NCBI GenBank assembly: GCA_029940345.1 | Contig: JAOZRC010000260.1 | Coordinates: 1-7,410 of the forward strand | DNA length: 7,410 nt | DNA from: Desulfobacterales bacterium | GTDB lineage: Bacteria > Desulfobacterota > Desulfobacteria > Desulfobacterales > JAUCGF01 | Reading direction: 5' to 3' | In this document: piece by piece, positions 1-6,353 of the stretch | How the letters are laid out: each line of letters begins with the position of its first letter | Position numbering within the stretch: position 1 is the first letter of the stretch | Program-made: the position numbers and the translations under genes | Notes under the pieces: generated by a model | What the model was told of the DNA's origin: nothing | The model's database searches: none | Seen by the model: the letters and a program-made list of their open reading frames with translations, nothing else

Positions 1-108
1 GTCACAGCATCGCAAACTGTGGTTTGCACTCCGGAACAGGGAAGTTATTTCGTCCCCGTTGCCTATGTTAATTTTGGTTTCTCTGAAATCTGGGATCGCA
101 TTCTCTGA
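1..108 (+). CDS. 3' end of an unidentified rightward gene (partial)
   Basis: Frame 1 is open from the window edge to a TGA at 106-108, giving 35 residues that end ...NFGFSEIWDRIL. The composition looks protein-like, with mixed hydrophobic and polar residues and no low complexity. I do not recognise the family. It fits as the end of an upstream gene because the next gene's candidate promoter begins just after the stop codon. A 35-codon open frame can occur by chance, so confidence is modest. A small hairpin (12-17 with 22-27) lies inside it and is probably coincidental. Confidence 0.35.
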   Translation, partial: VTASQTVVCTPEQGSYFVPVAYVNFGFSEIWDRIL

Positions 109-124
109 ATTTCTAAGATCATCA

Positions 125-154
125 TTTACATTAAACCATTTGTCATGCTATAAA
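125..154 (+). promoter_or_regulatory. Candidate sigma70-type promoter for the lipoprotein gene
   Basis: TTTACA (125-130) and TATAAA (149-154) are separated by 18 bases in an AT-rich stretch just downstream of the preceding stop codon. Transcription would start near 161, leaving a leader of about 70 bases before the ATG at 233. The position argues against translation from the earlier in-frame ATG at 59. It is found by inspection only, and AT-rich DNA gives such matches by chance. Confidence 0.4.
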
Positions 155-232
155 ACAGACATGATTGATTTACTAACGTCGAAACTGGATATTGTATTTA
201 AATTGCTCTTTTCACAAGATTTAGAAATTGTT

Positions 233-1780
233 ATGACCACATTAAATTTCCCAACATTCAAAAATATACAAATAGCCGCTCCAAAGAGAGTACCGCTCAT
301 CTTACTAAGTTGTATAATCTTCAGCTTAATTGTTTTACTGACATCCTGCCAGACGGTTCGACGCCTAAAGGCGCCTGATGCGTTAGCTGAAAATTCTGTC
401 ATCAGGGTCAATGTCAGCCTGCAGAACTATAACACCCACACTCCCTGGAAAAAAACATCTCCGGCCAGCCATACAGCCATCGGTGCGGTTATTTCCGGTC
501 AAAGAGTGTTATTGACCGCTTCGTTGCTGGCCAACCACCGGTACGTTGAGTTGGAAAAAATTAATACGGGTAAAAAAAGCCGCGCCGAAGTCCTGGTAAT
601 TGATTATGAAGCCAATTTAGCACTGCTCAAACCGGATGACCCCGATTTTATTAAAGGGATGCCGTCTATGGACCTCACAACAGACGTGATGCAAGGTGAT
701 CGGCTGACGGTGCTGCAGGTAAAAGCCAATGGGGATATCGCACCGGCCGATAGCGTCATCACGGCAATTGAACTGGGACGTTATGCATTAGCCAATCAGT
801 TTTTAGTCTATCGCCTGAATGGGTCATTGCAATACCGCTCAGGCAACTTCACCCTGCCGGTGGTTAAAAACGGACGATTGGCCGGCTTAGTCATGCGCAA
901 TAATGCTGATAAACTGACCATTGATGTGGTGCCCGCACCCGTCATCCGACATTTTCTTGAAGATGCCGGCAACGGAGCTTATGAGGGTTTCCCCCGAGCC
1001 GGTTTAAAATACGCATCCACGGCCGACCCGCAATTCAGGCGCTATATTGGCATGACGCAACAAAGCGGCGGCATTTATGTGGAAAGTTTGGTTAAAGAAG
1101 GGCCGGCGGCCAAAGCCGATATACAGGCAGGGGATGTGATTTTAAAAATTGACGGCTTTGCCATCGACAGCCGTGGCAATTTTAAACATCCGGTTTATGG
1201 CAAGGTCGCTCTGCCGCACTTGATTCGATGTGAGTATCATGCTGGCGCAAGTATTCCGTTCACTGTTTTCCGCAAAGGCCGAATACTGACGATCCCTGTG
1301 ACCGTGGCGCATCGACGTCCCGAATCTTTCCTTGTACCCCCTTATGTGATTGACACCCCATTGCGATATTATGTCTTGGGTGGCTTGATTCTCCAGGAGC
1401 TGTCCGCGCCCTATCTGCGCGCTTATGGCAAAAACTGGCGGTCCGCCGCGCCGGTTCATCTTTTACATTATTATCTTAATCAAAATCGGATCAGTAAAGA
1501 GGGGCGTTCTAAAATTGTCATTCTCTCCCGTGTCCTGACAACTTCCTACACCTTAGGGTATGAAAATTTATCCGATCTGGTGGTAACGCGCATTAACCAT
1601 ACAAAAATCGGTCGGCTCGAAGATGTTCCCTTGGCGCTGAAAACACCTGTTAACGGTTTCCACAAAATTGAGTTCGAACAAAACCCACGAGTCATCTATC
1701 TTGACCCGGATGAAATCCCTTTAATCAACGTTCAAATACAAAAGCGTTATCGCCTGCCTGCTTTGGAATATTTAAAATAG
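233..1780 (+). CDS. Deg/HtrA-like PDZ lipoprotein with a degenerate catalytic triad (predicted pseudoprotease)
   Basis: The product has 515 residues from the ATG at 233. The frame is open back to 59, but this start puts a lipoprotein signal at the N-terminus: a basic residue pair (K18, R19), a hydrophobic run of about 20-36, and the lipobox LTSC with Cys39. Gln follows the Cys, which suggests outer-membrane sorting. Residues 78-235 resemble the trypsin-like domain of Deg/HtrA proteases. The expected His motif (TNAHVV) reads TASLL (95-99), the DLAIL aspartate is Asn128 (ANLALL), and the GNSGGP serine is Phe206 (GNFTLP). All three catalytic residues therefore appear absent. A PDZ domain covers about 255-360 and includes GPAAKADIQAGDVILKIDG (290-308). 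The C-terminal third (about 370-515, with PLRYYVLGGLILQEL and IYLDPDEIP) resembles the extra PDZ-like domain of plant/bacterial Deg proteins. It probably acts as a periplasm-facing binding or scaffold lipoprotein. No strong Shine-Dalgarno precedes 233, so the start is likely but not certain. A channel gene follows 106 bases downstream on the same strand. Confidence 0.8.
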   Translation: MTTLNFPTFKNIQIAAPKRVPLILLSCIIFSLIVLLTSCQTVRRLKAPDALAENSVIRVNVSLQNYNTHTPWKKTSPASHTAIGAVISGQRVLLTASLLANHRYVELEKINTGKKSRAEVLVIDYEANLALLKPDDPDFIKGMPSMDLTTDVMQGDRLTVLQVKANGDIAPADSVITAIELGRYALANQFLVYRLNGSLQYRSGNFTLPVVKNGRLAGLVMRNNADKLTIDVVPAPVIRHFLEDAGNGAYEGFPRAGLKYASTADPQFRRYIGMTQQSGGIYVESLVKEGPAAKADIQAGDVILKIDGFAIDSRGNFKHPVYGKVALPHLIRCEYHAGASIPFTVFRKGRILTIPVTVAHRRPESFLVPPYVIDTPLRYYVLGGLILQELSAPYLRAYGKNWRSAAPVHLLHYYLNQNRISKEGRSKIVILSRVLTTSYTLGYENLSDLVVTRINHTKIGRLEDVPLALKTPVNGFHKIEFEQNPRVIYLDPDEIPLINVQIQKRYRLPALEYLK

Positions 1781-1792
1781 GGGTTCCTATTT
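1775..1792 (+). terminator. Small hairpin at the lipoprotein gene stop
   Basis: AAATAGG (1775-1781) and CCTATTT (1786-1792) form a perfect 7-bp stem with a GGTT loop that includes the TAG stop codon. It is AU-rich and only a TTT follows, so it would be at most a weak terminator or an RNA 3'-end stabiliser. The channel genes may still be reached by readthrough. Confidence 0.25.
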
Positions 1793-1801
1793 GAAAATTA
1801 A

Positions 1802-1885
1802 GGTGTCGGGTGTCAGGAATAAGACGAGAAGAACCTCAACACTGAAACCAGAAACCTGAAACCTGAAACCCGAACACAGAACACT
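1802..1885. repeat. 7-base repeat tract and imperfect inverted repeat in front of the channel gene
   Basis: Six consecutive 7-base units run from 1844 to 1885 and end one base before the channel ATG: gaaacca, gaaacct, gaaacct, gaaaccc, gaacaca, gaacact. On the upstream side two inverted-type units, ggtgtcg and ggtgtca, lie at 1802-1815. Bases 1806-1817 can pair with 1862-1873 (11 of 12 positions), so the transcript could fold into a long-loop hairpin. I recall similar gaaacct-type intergenic tracts from Desulfobacterota genomes. The tract occupies the position where a Shine-Dalgarno would be expected. I see no convincing promoter in this spacer. Confidence 0.7.
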
Positions 1886-1886
1886 G

Positions 1887-3476
1887 ATGCTCAAATCCCG
1901 CCTACATGAAATCATCGAGCCGTATCAAGGCGGCCCCCGGGCAACGCGGATTAGCCTGCTGACTGATATTTTCATCCTTATCTGTATCGTCATCTCCTGC
2001 GCATTGATCCCCTTGGGACACTATTATCCGGAATATGAAACGTTTTTCTGGCGATCAGAAATCGTTTTTACGGTCATTTTCATTATTGAGTACTTGCTGC
2101 GCTGGTACGCTGCCGAGAAACGCTGGCGCTATCCGTTTACTTTTTATGCGCTTATTGACCTGGCCGCTATTCTGCCTGCGATATTGATGCTGACCGCTGA
2201 TTTTCTGATGCTGAGGACCCTCAGGGGGGTGCGCTTATTGCGTCTTCTGAGATTGTTGCGTTTGATCCGGCTGTTGAAATTTTTTCGGTATGGTTTCCTG
2301 ATATACCGGAGCTTTGTTTCTGCCCGAATATGGATCAGCTATGTCACTGAACAATATCGTTTGACCGACCTGAAAAAACTGTTCATCATCTCTATGCTGA
2401 TCTGGATTGCCGGCGCCAACGCCCTCTGGTTCACCGAAGCCGTCATTTTGGAGCAAAAAGGGCCTTATGGGAATTACTGGCGATCATACTGGCATATCCT
2501 TATTGTGCTGGTGTCGGGCATTGAGGACAAAGAGCCTCAGTCTCTTCCGGGTCGTATACTGGTGACAGGCCTTCTCATTGCGGGAATCTGTATTGTAGGG
2601 ATGATCACCGCCGAAATCGTATCAGTGCTGGTACACCGGATCAATCGCTCCGGCAGGGTCGCAATCAAACCGTCACGCACCAAACTTGAACGGCATATTG
2701 TAATTATCGGACACAGCCGCCAACTCCACAATATCATTGTTCAACTCATGGCGGTGCTTAAAGACCGGCATTATATCCTGCTTGTTCATCGGCAGGCGGA
2801 TGAAACCCGTACAGGCGGCTCCGGGATATATAAAAAGGTGATGGCGTTGCCGGGAAACATTCTGGACCCTGCGATCCTTGACCAGGCAGATCTGGACAAG
2901 GCGTTGCGGGTGATCCTGTTATCTTCCGGCCGTGTGTCAGACAGGCCTGTGGACAGGGATAACTATACACTGATGAAAACGCTGGCAGCCTATTGCCGTA
3001 ACCGGAGCATACCGATCGTGGCTGAAATTCGTGATCTGAAAAGCCAGAAGTACACCCAGGCGCTGGAAGAGGTCGAATTCATGGCGGCGTTCGATTTTGG
3101 CGTCCGCCTGATCAGTCAGGCGGTTTTAAATCCCGGTGTGACACAGATTTTTTACGAACTGATGACGTTGACCGGTGATTCCAATGAGTTTTACACACTG
3201 CCCGTTCCGGACGAACTGATTGGTATGACTTTCAAGCAGGCACAGCTCTTTTTTTTTGACCAGGACAAGTTGGAATTAACACTTATCGGAATCGACCGCT
3301 CAACCGAACGTCAACCGAACACCGTTTTCTTTATTAACCCCGCCGGGATGAAGAACGGGTTATCCCAGCCAGACCTTATTTTGCAAAAGCGGGACAATCT
3401 GGTGGTGATCGCCTATATACGTCCCTCTTTTGCCAAACCTAAAAAGGAAGATTTATGGCAAGGCCGCATTCTCTAA
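1887..3476 (+). CDS. Voltage-sensor-type 6TM cation channel with a cytoplasmic RCK/TrkA-N domain and noncanonical filter
   Basis: The product has 529 residues. Membrane segments are S1 (about 25-45), S2 (57-73), S3 (85-104), S4 (108-135), S5 (163-185), a pore loop (195-217) and S6 (222-250). S4 has a basic residue at every third position from Arg110 to Arg134 (Lys at 131), nine in all, which is a textbook voltage-sensor spacing. The pore aligns without gaps to the K+ channel signature, but TVGYGD reads VSGIED (209-214): the first filter glycine is Gly211 and the second is Glu213. K+ selectivity is therefore doubtful. After S6 an RCK domain begins at ERHIVIIGHS (268-277). It lacks the GxGxxG dinucleotide motif, as in ion-gated RCK domains, and continues through a C-terminal subdomain (about 405-510, with LNPGVTQIF and YTLPVP). 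The overall plan is that of BK/Slo-like or CASTOR/POLLUX-like channels with one RCK. The second RCK is the overlapping next gene, so the two products probably assemble at the inner membrane. The start codon is preceded by a 7-base repeat rather than a recognisable ribosome-binding site. A run of nine T lies at 3249-3257 inside the RCK domain. Confidence 0.85.
   Translation: MLKSRLHEIIEPYQGGPRATRISLLTDIFILICIVISCALIPLGHYYPEYETFFWRSEIVFTVIFIIEYLLRWYAAEKRWRYPFTFYALIDLAAILPAILMLTADFLMLRTLRGVRLLRLLRLLRLIRLLKFFRYGFLIYRSFVSARIWISYVTEQYRLTDLKKLFIISMLIWIAGANALWFTEAVILEQKGPYGNYWRSYWHILIVLVSGIEDKEPQSLPGRILVTGLLIAGICIVGMITAEIVSVLVHRINRSGRVAIKPSRTKLERHIVIIGHSRQLHNIIVQLMAVLKDRHYILLVHRQADETRTGGSGIYKKVMALPGNILDPAILDQADLDKALRVILLSSGRVSDRPVDRDNYTLMKTLAAYCRNRSIPIVAEIRDLKSQKYTQALEEVEFMAAFDFGVRLISQAVLNPGVTQIFYELMTLTGDSNEFYTLPVPDELIGMTFKQAQLFFFDQDKLELTLIGIDRSTERQPNTVFFINPAGMKNGLSQPDLILQKRDNLVVIAYIRPSFAKPKKEDLWQGRIL
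3444..3450 (+). promoter_or_regulatory. Shine-Dalgarno site fixing the start of the second RCK gene
   Basis: AAGGAAG lies four bases before the ATG at 3455, inside the last codons of the channel gene. It supports an independent start for the downstream protein and makes translational coupling likely, since the channel stop codon is only 22 bases further on. Confidence 0.6.
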
Positions 3477-4324
3477 AAAATCTGACCGATCATGTGGTGA
3501 TCTGCAATTGCAACGCTAAGGTCGGAAAAATTGCAGAAGAGTTGTACACCGGCATGGTATTCGAACCGCCGGATGTGGTGCTTCTCATTCAGGACGAGGA
3601 ACTTTGGCGATCTCATCCTGAATGGCATCCGCCGGCATCCGCAAATGGCCGTTTTTATACCGTGACAGGATGCCCCACCGACAAAAACGATCTTAAAAAA
3701 GTGAGAATCAAACATGCACGCGCGGCCGTCATATTGGCGGATCCGAATCACGGTGAACTGGCGGATGCGCCGTCAACGCTCACCGCCATGGCAATCGAAA
3801 AACAAAATCCCCAGGTTCACACGGTCATCGAACTGGTTGCATCAGGCAACCGGCGTTTTATGAAAGGCACGGAAGTCAATGAAGTGATCTGTATGAGCGA
3901 AATTTCAGAAAAATTGCTTGTCCAAAGTTGTCTGACGCCGGGGATTAAAAATATTTTCGAAGACCTTCTCACCTTCAGGAAAGGCGCCTCCCAACTTTAC
4001 ACCATACCCGTTCCTCCGCCTTTTGCTCAATTGACCTATCGTCAATCGGCCAGAAAGATTATTTTGGCCGATCCGCCGTTTATCTTGATTGGGTTTGTGG
4101 CCACGAATCACACTAATGACACGTATGAAACTGGAAAGGAAGACGAAGCCAGGCAGCGCCCCTCTCTTCCATCACATCAGGATGCCGGGGCATTGCACAG
4201 CGCATTCAGCCAAATCGTTATTAATCCCAAGGCGAATCTGAACCCCGGTAAAGACACCGTCTTGTCATCTCAGGATCGCCTGGTGATCATTGGGCATGAA
4301 CAGCCCGATTTTCAGAGTGTATGA
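3455..4324 (+). CDS. Soluble RCK (TrkA-N-like) channel regulatory subunit
   Basis: The product has 289 residues with no membrane segment. Its N-terminal half is a Rossmann-like RCK/TrkA-N lobe: the first strand is DHVVICNCNAKVGK (12-25), the second is VVLLIQDEE (41-49), then come GCPTDKNDLKKV (72-83) and AAVILADPNHGE (90-101). The usual GxGxxG is missing, which suggests regulation by something other than NAD(H). The second half (about 150-285) repeats the organisation of the channel's own RCK domain. A 28-residue block starting LTPGIKNIF (160) and ending YTIPVP (187) aligns gaplessly with channel residues 414-441, with 12 identities, so the two RCKs are homologous. The gene overlaps the channel gene by 22 bases in another frame and has its own ribosome-binding site. 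The likely role is to complete the cytoplasmic gating ring as the RCK2 partner of the channel. A low-complexity charged insert (about 218-245) separates the last strands. An alternative role as a free TrkA-like protein for another transporter is less likely given the overlap. Confidence 0.8.
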   Translation: MARPHSLKNLTDHVVICNCNAKVGKIAEELYTGMVFEPPDVVLLIQDEELWRSHPEWHPPASANGRFYTVTGCPTDKNDLKKVRIKHARAAVILADPNHGELADAPSTLTAMAIEKQNPQVHTVIELVASGNRRFMKGTEVNEVICMSEISEKLLVQSCLTPGIKNIFEDLLTFRKGASQLYTIPVPPPFAQLTYRQSARKIILADPPFILIGFVATNHTNDTYETGKEDEARQRPSLPSHQDAGALHSAFSQIVINPKANLNPGKDTVLSSQDRLVIIGHEQPDFQSV

Positions 4325-4348
4325 AGCCACAACTTAACGTAGGATAAA

Positions 4349-4391
4349 AAAAATCGGGTTTCTAAAGCAATGACCCAAAAACCCGATTTTT
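4349..4391. terminator. Bidirectional intrinsic terminator between convergent genes
   Basis: AAAAATCGGGTTT (4349-4361) and AAACCCGATTTTT (4379-4391) form a perfect 13-bp stem with a 17-base loop. On the + strand the stem ends in a T run. On the - strand the complementary arm ends in a longer T run (complement of the A tract 4346-4353). It sits between the rightward RCK gene (stop at 4324) and the leftward ATPase gene (stop at 4405), so it can serve both. Confidence 0.85.
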
Positions 4392-4404
4392 CAATGTAAA
4401 TGCC

Positions 4405-6144
4405 TTAATTTTTTTGAAAATATTGAATCTTTTCCGCCGTGCCGATACTATGCGATTGGCAAAACCGCATGGCGGGACCAGTGAAACCCCCTACGGACAG
4501 AAAGGCCGGCAGGATTTTCTTCTTGGGGAATCGTTTTGCAAAGGCCTCCGCTTTTTCCCCAAATTTGCGTGTTGGGGCGATCCCGATTTTTTCCCCGGTT
4601 TTTTTCACTTCCACCAGCACGGTGCGTCCGCAGGAGGAATCCGCGCGCACATCAATTTCCATCTCTTTGCCATCCGCGCGTTGAAATTTGTCGCGCATAC
4701 GCACCTCGGTTATATTCAATCGCGTGTTATCTTTGACGCCATCAAAATAGACAGACAAAGGAAAGCGCTGGCGTGTGCGAAAATCGGTAAACAGTTGAAA
4801 CTCCGCAAATTTGCCTACCAGATTGTTTAAACGCCCTTTTAAAGAGTCTCTCTGCTTTTTGAGTTTTTCAAGTTCAGCGTTGAAATCATTTTTAAACTGC
4901 GGAGCGAAACCGCTGATCTCTTTTTCAAAGCGATTACGAAGAATCAGATAAATTGTGCCATCCTGCAAACCTCGGAAATCAATATCCGCACGGCCTTTTA
5001 CGATAACATCCGCCTTGACCATTATTTCCAGTTTCTTGCGAATTTCCTTTTCACTTATATTTAATTGCAGTTCATCTTTCAGCTCGGCAGGCGTCCATTC
5101 GCGATCCGCATGCTTGCTCAGATGCAGGAGCATATTTTTGGCATAACGTTCATTGATTCGATCGGTTGTCAGGTCAATATATTCGGCCCAGTTCATGGAC
5201 ATTTCAGAAGATGGATCTGTAATTTCATAATCAGTCGTATTAACAACACCTTCGGCTGTTGTCAGGTTTTTGTCTTTATATTCAGATTGAATGACGCATG
5301 AAATGAAAAACGGATCGGACATGCACAGGGTGTTAATCTGCTCGGCGGTTTCGTTGGTGATCGGCTCATTCAGAGACTCGGCATATTTATACACCGCTTG
5401 CAACCCTTCCTCCGGTGTGAGATAGGGATTCATAAACTGGCGTTTCAGACGGCCGGCTTGCAGATATTTACTGATCACCTCAATTAACCAGCCCACATAC
5501 GAACCGGTTACCAACATTGGCGCGATCTTGGATTCGACCACATCGTGAAAACTGCCGGCTAAGGTTTTGTCACGCGCCGTTTCACAGGCTTCATCACGGT
5601 AGATATATTGGGTGATATTCTGAAATTCATCAATGATGACCAGAATCCGACGGTTATAAATATAGGCAAAGCATTCTGGAGCCGTATAGGCGGTCTTCCA
5701 CATCAGACTATAATGGCCTAACTCCAAATCTGTTGTTAGTGAATCCACATCCCGGACGAAATAGTCAATATCATTATTTACTCCGTATTCCCGAATTTCA
5801 TGGATCGTAAAAGGTTTAACAATAGGTGCCGGGTCTCTTTCTGAAAAAGAGATATATTGTGAAGCGAAGGCACAGTAATATTCGATGGCAAGTTCGGGTA
5901 ACCATTTTTTGGTTTCGGGGATACTGAAATAAAAGGGGACAATCAGGCCGTCAGCACTCCAAAGACGGTTAAAAATACGCTGCACAATGGCGGTTTTGCC
6001 GCTTTTGCGCCGCGCTAAAATCACCCTGGATTTGGACAGCAGTTTGGGGATGTTGGCAATCCATTTTTCCAAAAGGTTAAACTCATAGACGCGGCCCACT
6101 AGAAGATCAGGGTTGCCGATTCGTTCCGGTAAAGGGTATTGCAT
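4405..6144 (-). CDS. Archaeal-type/STAND-like P-loop ATPase with winged helix and C-terminal PD-(D/E)xK nuclease-like domain
   Basis: The product has 579 residues from the ATG at 6142-6144. AAGGTG lies about 7 bases upstream of that ATG, and the conserved entry LVGRVYEFNLLEKW follows at 15-28. The frame stays open to 6318, but the added residues look non-conserved. The P-loop is ARRKSGKT (44-51), where the first glycine of GxxxxGKT is Ala and Lys50/Thr51 are kept. Walker B is ILVIIDEF (167-174, Asp172 and Glu173) and a sensor-1-like MLVTGS follows (210-215). A helical lid covers about 240-300 and a winged-helix-like segment about 335-400. A coiled-coil-prone stretch (420-440) leads to a restriction-endonuclease-like domain with Glu448 (GKFAE), Asp498 (EIDV) and Glu512-x-Lys514 (VEVKK), the PD-(D/E)xK layout. 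This order matches archaeal-type ATPases with a DUF234-like tail. These are usually orphan, often horizontally acquired genes of unproven function, and DNA binding or cleavage in defence or mobile-element control is a common guess. It converges on the channel genes and has its own candidate promoter, so it is probably not part of their system. Confidence 0.8.
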   Translation of the reverse strand: MQYPLPERIGNPDLLVGRVYEFNLLEKWIANIPKLLSKSRVILARRKSGKTAIVQRIFNRLWSADGLIVPFYFSIPETKKWLPELAIEYYCAFASQYISFSERDPAPIVKPFTIHEIREYGVNNDIDYFVRDVDSLTTDLELGHYSLMWKTAYTAPECFAYIYNRRILVIIDEFQNITQYIYRDEACETARDKTLAGSFHDVVESKIAPMLVTGSYVGWLIEVISKYLQAGRLKRQFMNPYLTPEEGLQAVYKYAESLNEPITNETAEQINTLCMSDPFFISCVIQSEYKDKNLTTAEGVVNTTDYEITDPSSEMSMNWAEYIDLTTDRINERYAKNMLLHLSKHADREWTPAELKDELQLNISEKEIRKKLEIMVKADVIVKGRADIDFRGLQDGTIYLILRNRFEKEISGFAPQFKNDFNAELEKLKKQRDSLKGRLNNLVGKFAEFQLFTDFRTRQRFPLSVYFDGVKDNTRLNITEVRMRDKFQRADGKEMEIDVRADSSCGRTVLVEVKKTGEKIGIAPTRKFGEKAEAFAKRFPKKKILPAFLSVGGFTGPAMRFCQSHSIGTAEKIQYFQKN

Positions 6145-6217
6145 TACGAACACCTTTTGCAAAATCGTTCTACATGATAAAGTGAAAACTGCTTTTTGGC
6201 TAATTGAAGGATGCCAA

Positions 6218-6246
6218 AGAATACATGCAATAAGGATAAAGGTCAA
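6218..6246 (-). promoter_or_regulatory. Candidate sigma70-type promoter for the ATPase gene
   Basis: Read on the - strand, TTGACC (6246-6241) is followed after 17 bases by TATTCT (6223-6218). The start would be near 6211, giving a leader of about 67 bases before the ATG at 6144. The -35 matches the consensus at 5 of 6 positions and the -10 at 4 of 6. Its position supports starting the protein at 6144 rather than at the upstream frame limit. Confidence 0.45.
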
Positions 6247-6353
6247 GGCTTGAAAACATAAATAGGCAGGAATGTTGACAACGACTTGCAGGCATGGAAG
6301 AACTGGATGGCCTCGCAATCATTGGGGCCGAGGTGAAACAAAACAACGGCCAT
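6243..6353 (-). CDS. Possible 36-residue ORF upstream of the ATPase gene
   Basis: It begins MAVVLFHLGPNDCEAI and is preceded by GGGAGAG at a suitable distance, ending with TGA at 6243-6245. I do not recognise it. Its ATG lies inside a stem of the hairpin region, its stop overlaps the candidate -35 box, and an equally short ORF (6294-6371) exists on the opposite strand. It may be chance, or a short leader peptide. Confidence 0.15.
   Translation of the reverse strand: MAVVLFHLGPNDCEAIQFFHACKSLSTFLPIYVFKP

Noticed and set aside
12..27. GCAAAC/GTTTGC hairpin with TGTG loop as a terminator
   Set aside because: The stem is only 6 bp, no T run follows, and it lies inside an open frame that continues to 108.
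59..232. Upstream in-frame extension of the lipoprotein ORF from ATG 59
   Set aside because: It would bury the lipoprotein signal 58 residues inside the protein, and the candidate promoter lies within this stretch.
1844..1885. Short repeat tract as a CRISPR array
   Set aside because: The units are 7 bases, contiguous and without spacers. No cas-like genes are present.
4414..5301. Several rightward ORFs of 63-138 codons
   Set aside because: All lie antisense within the ATPase gene, whose domain motifs identify the true coding strand.
6145..6318. N-terminal extension of the ATPase from the upstream ATG
   Set aside because: The ATG at 6144 has a good ribosome-binding site directly before the conserved domain, and the candidate promoter falls inside the extension.
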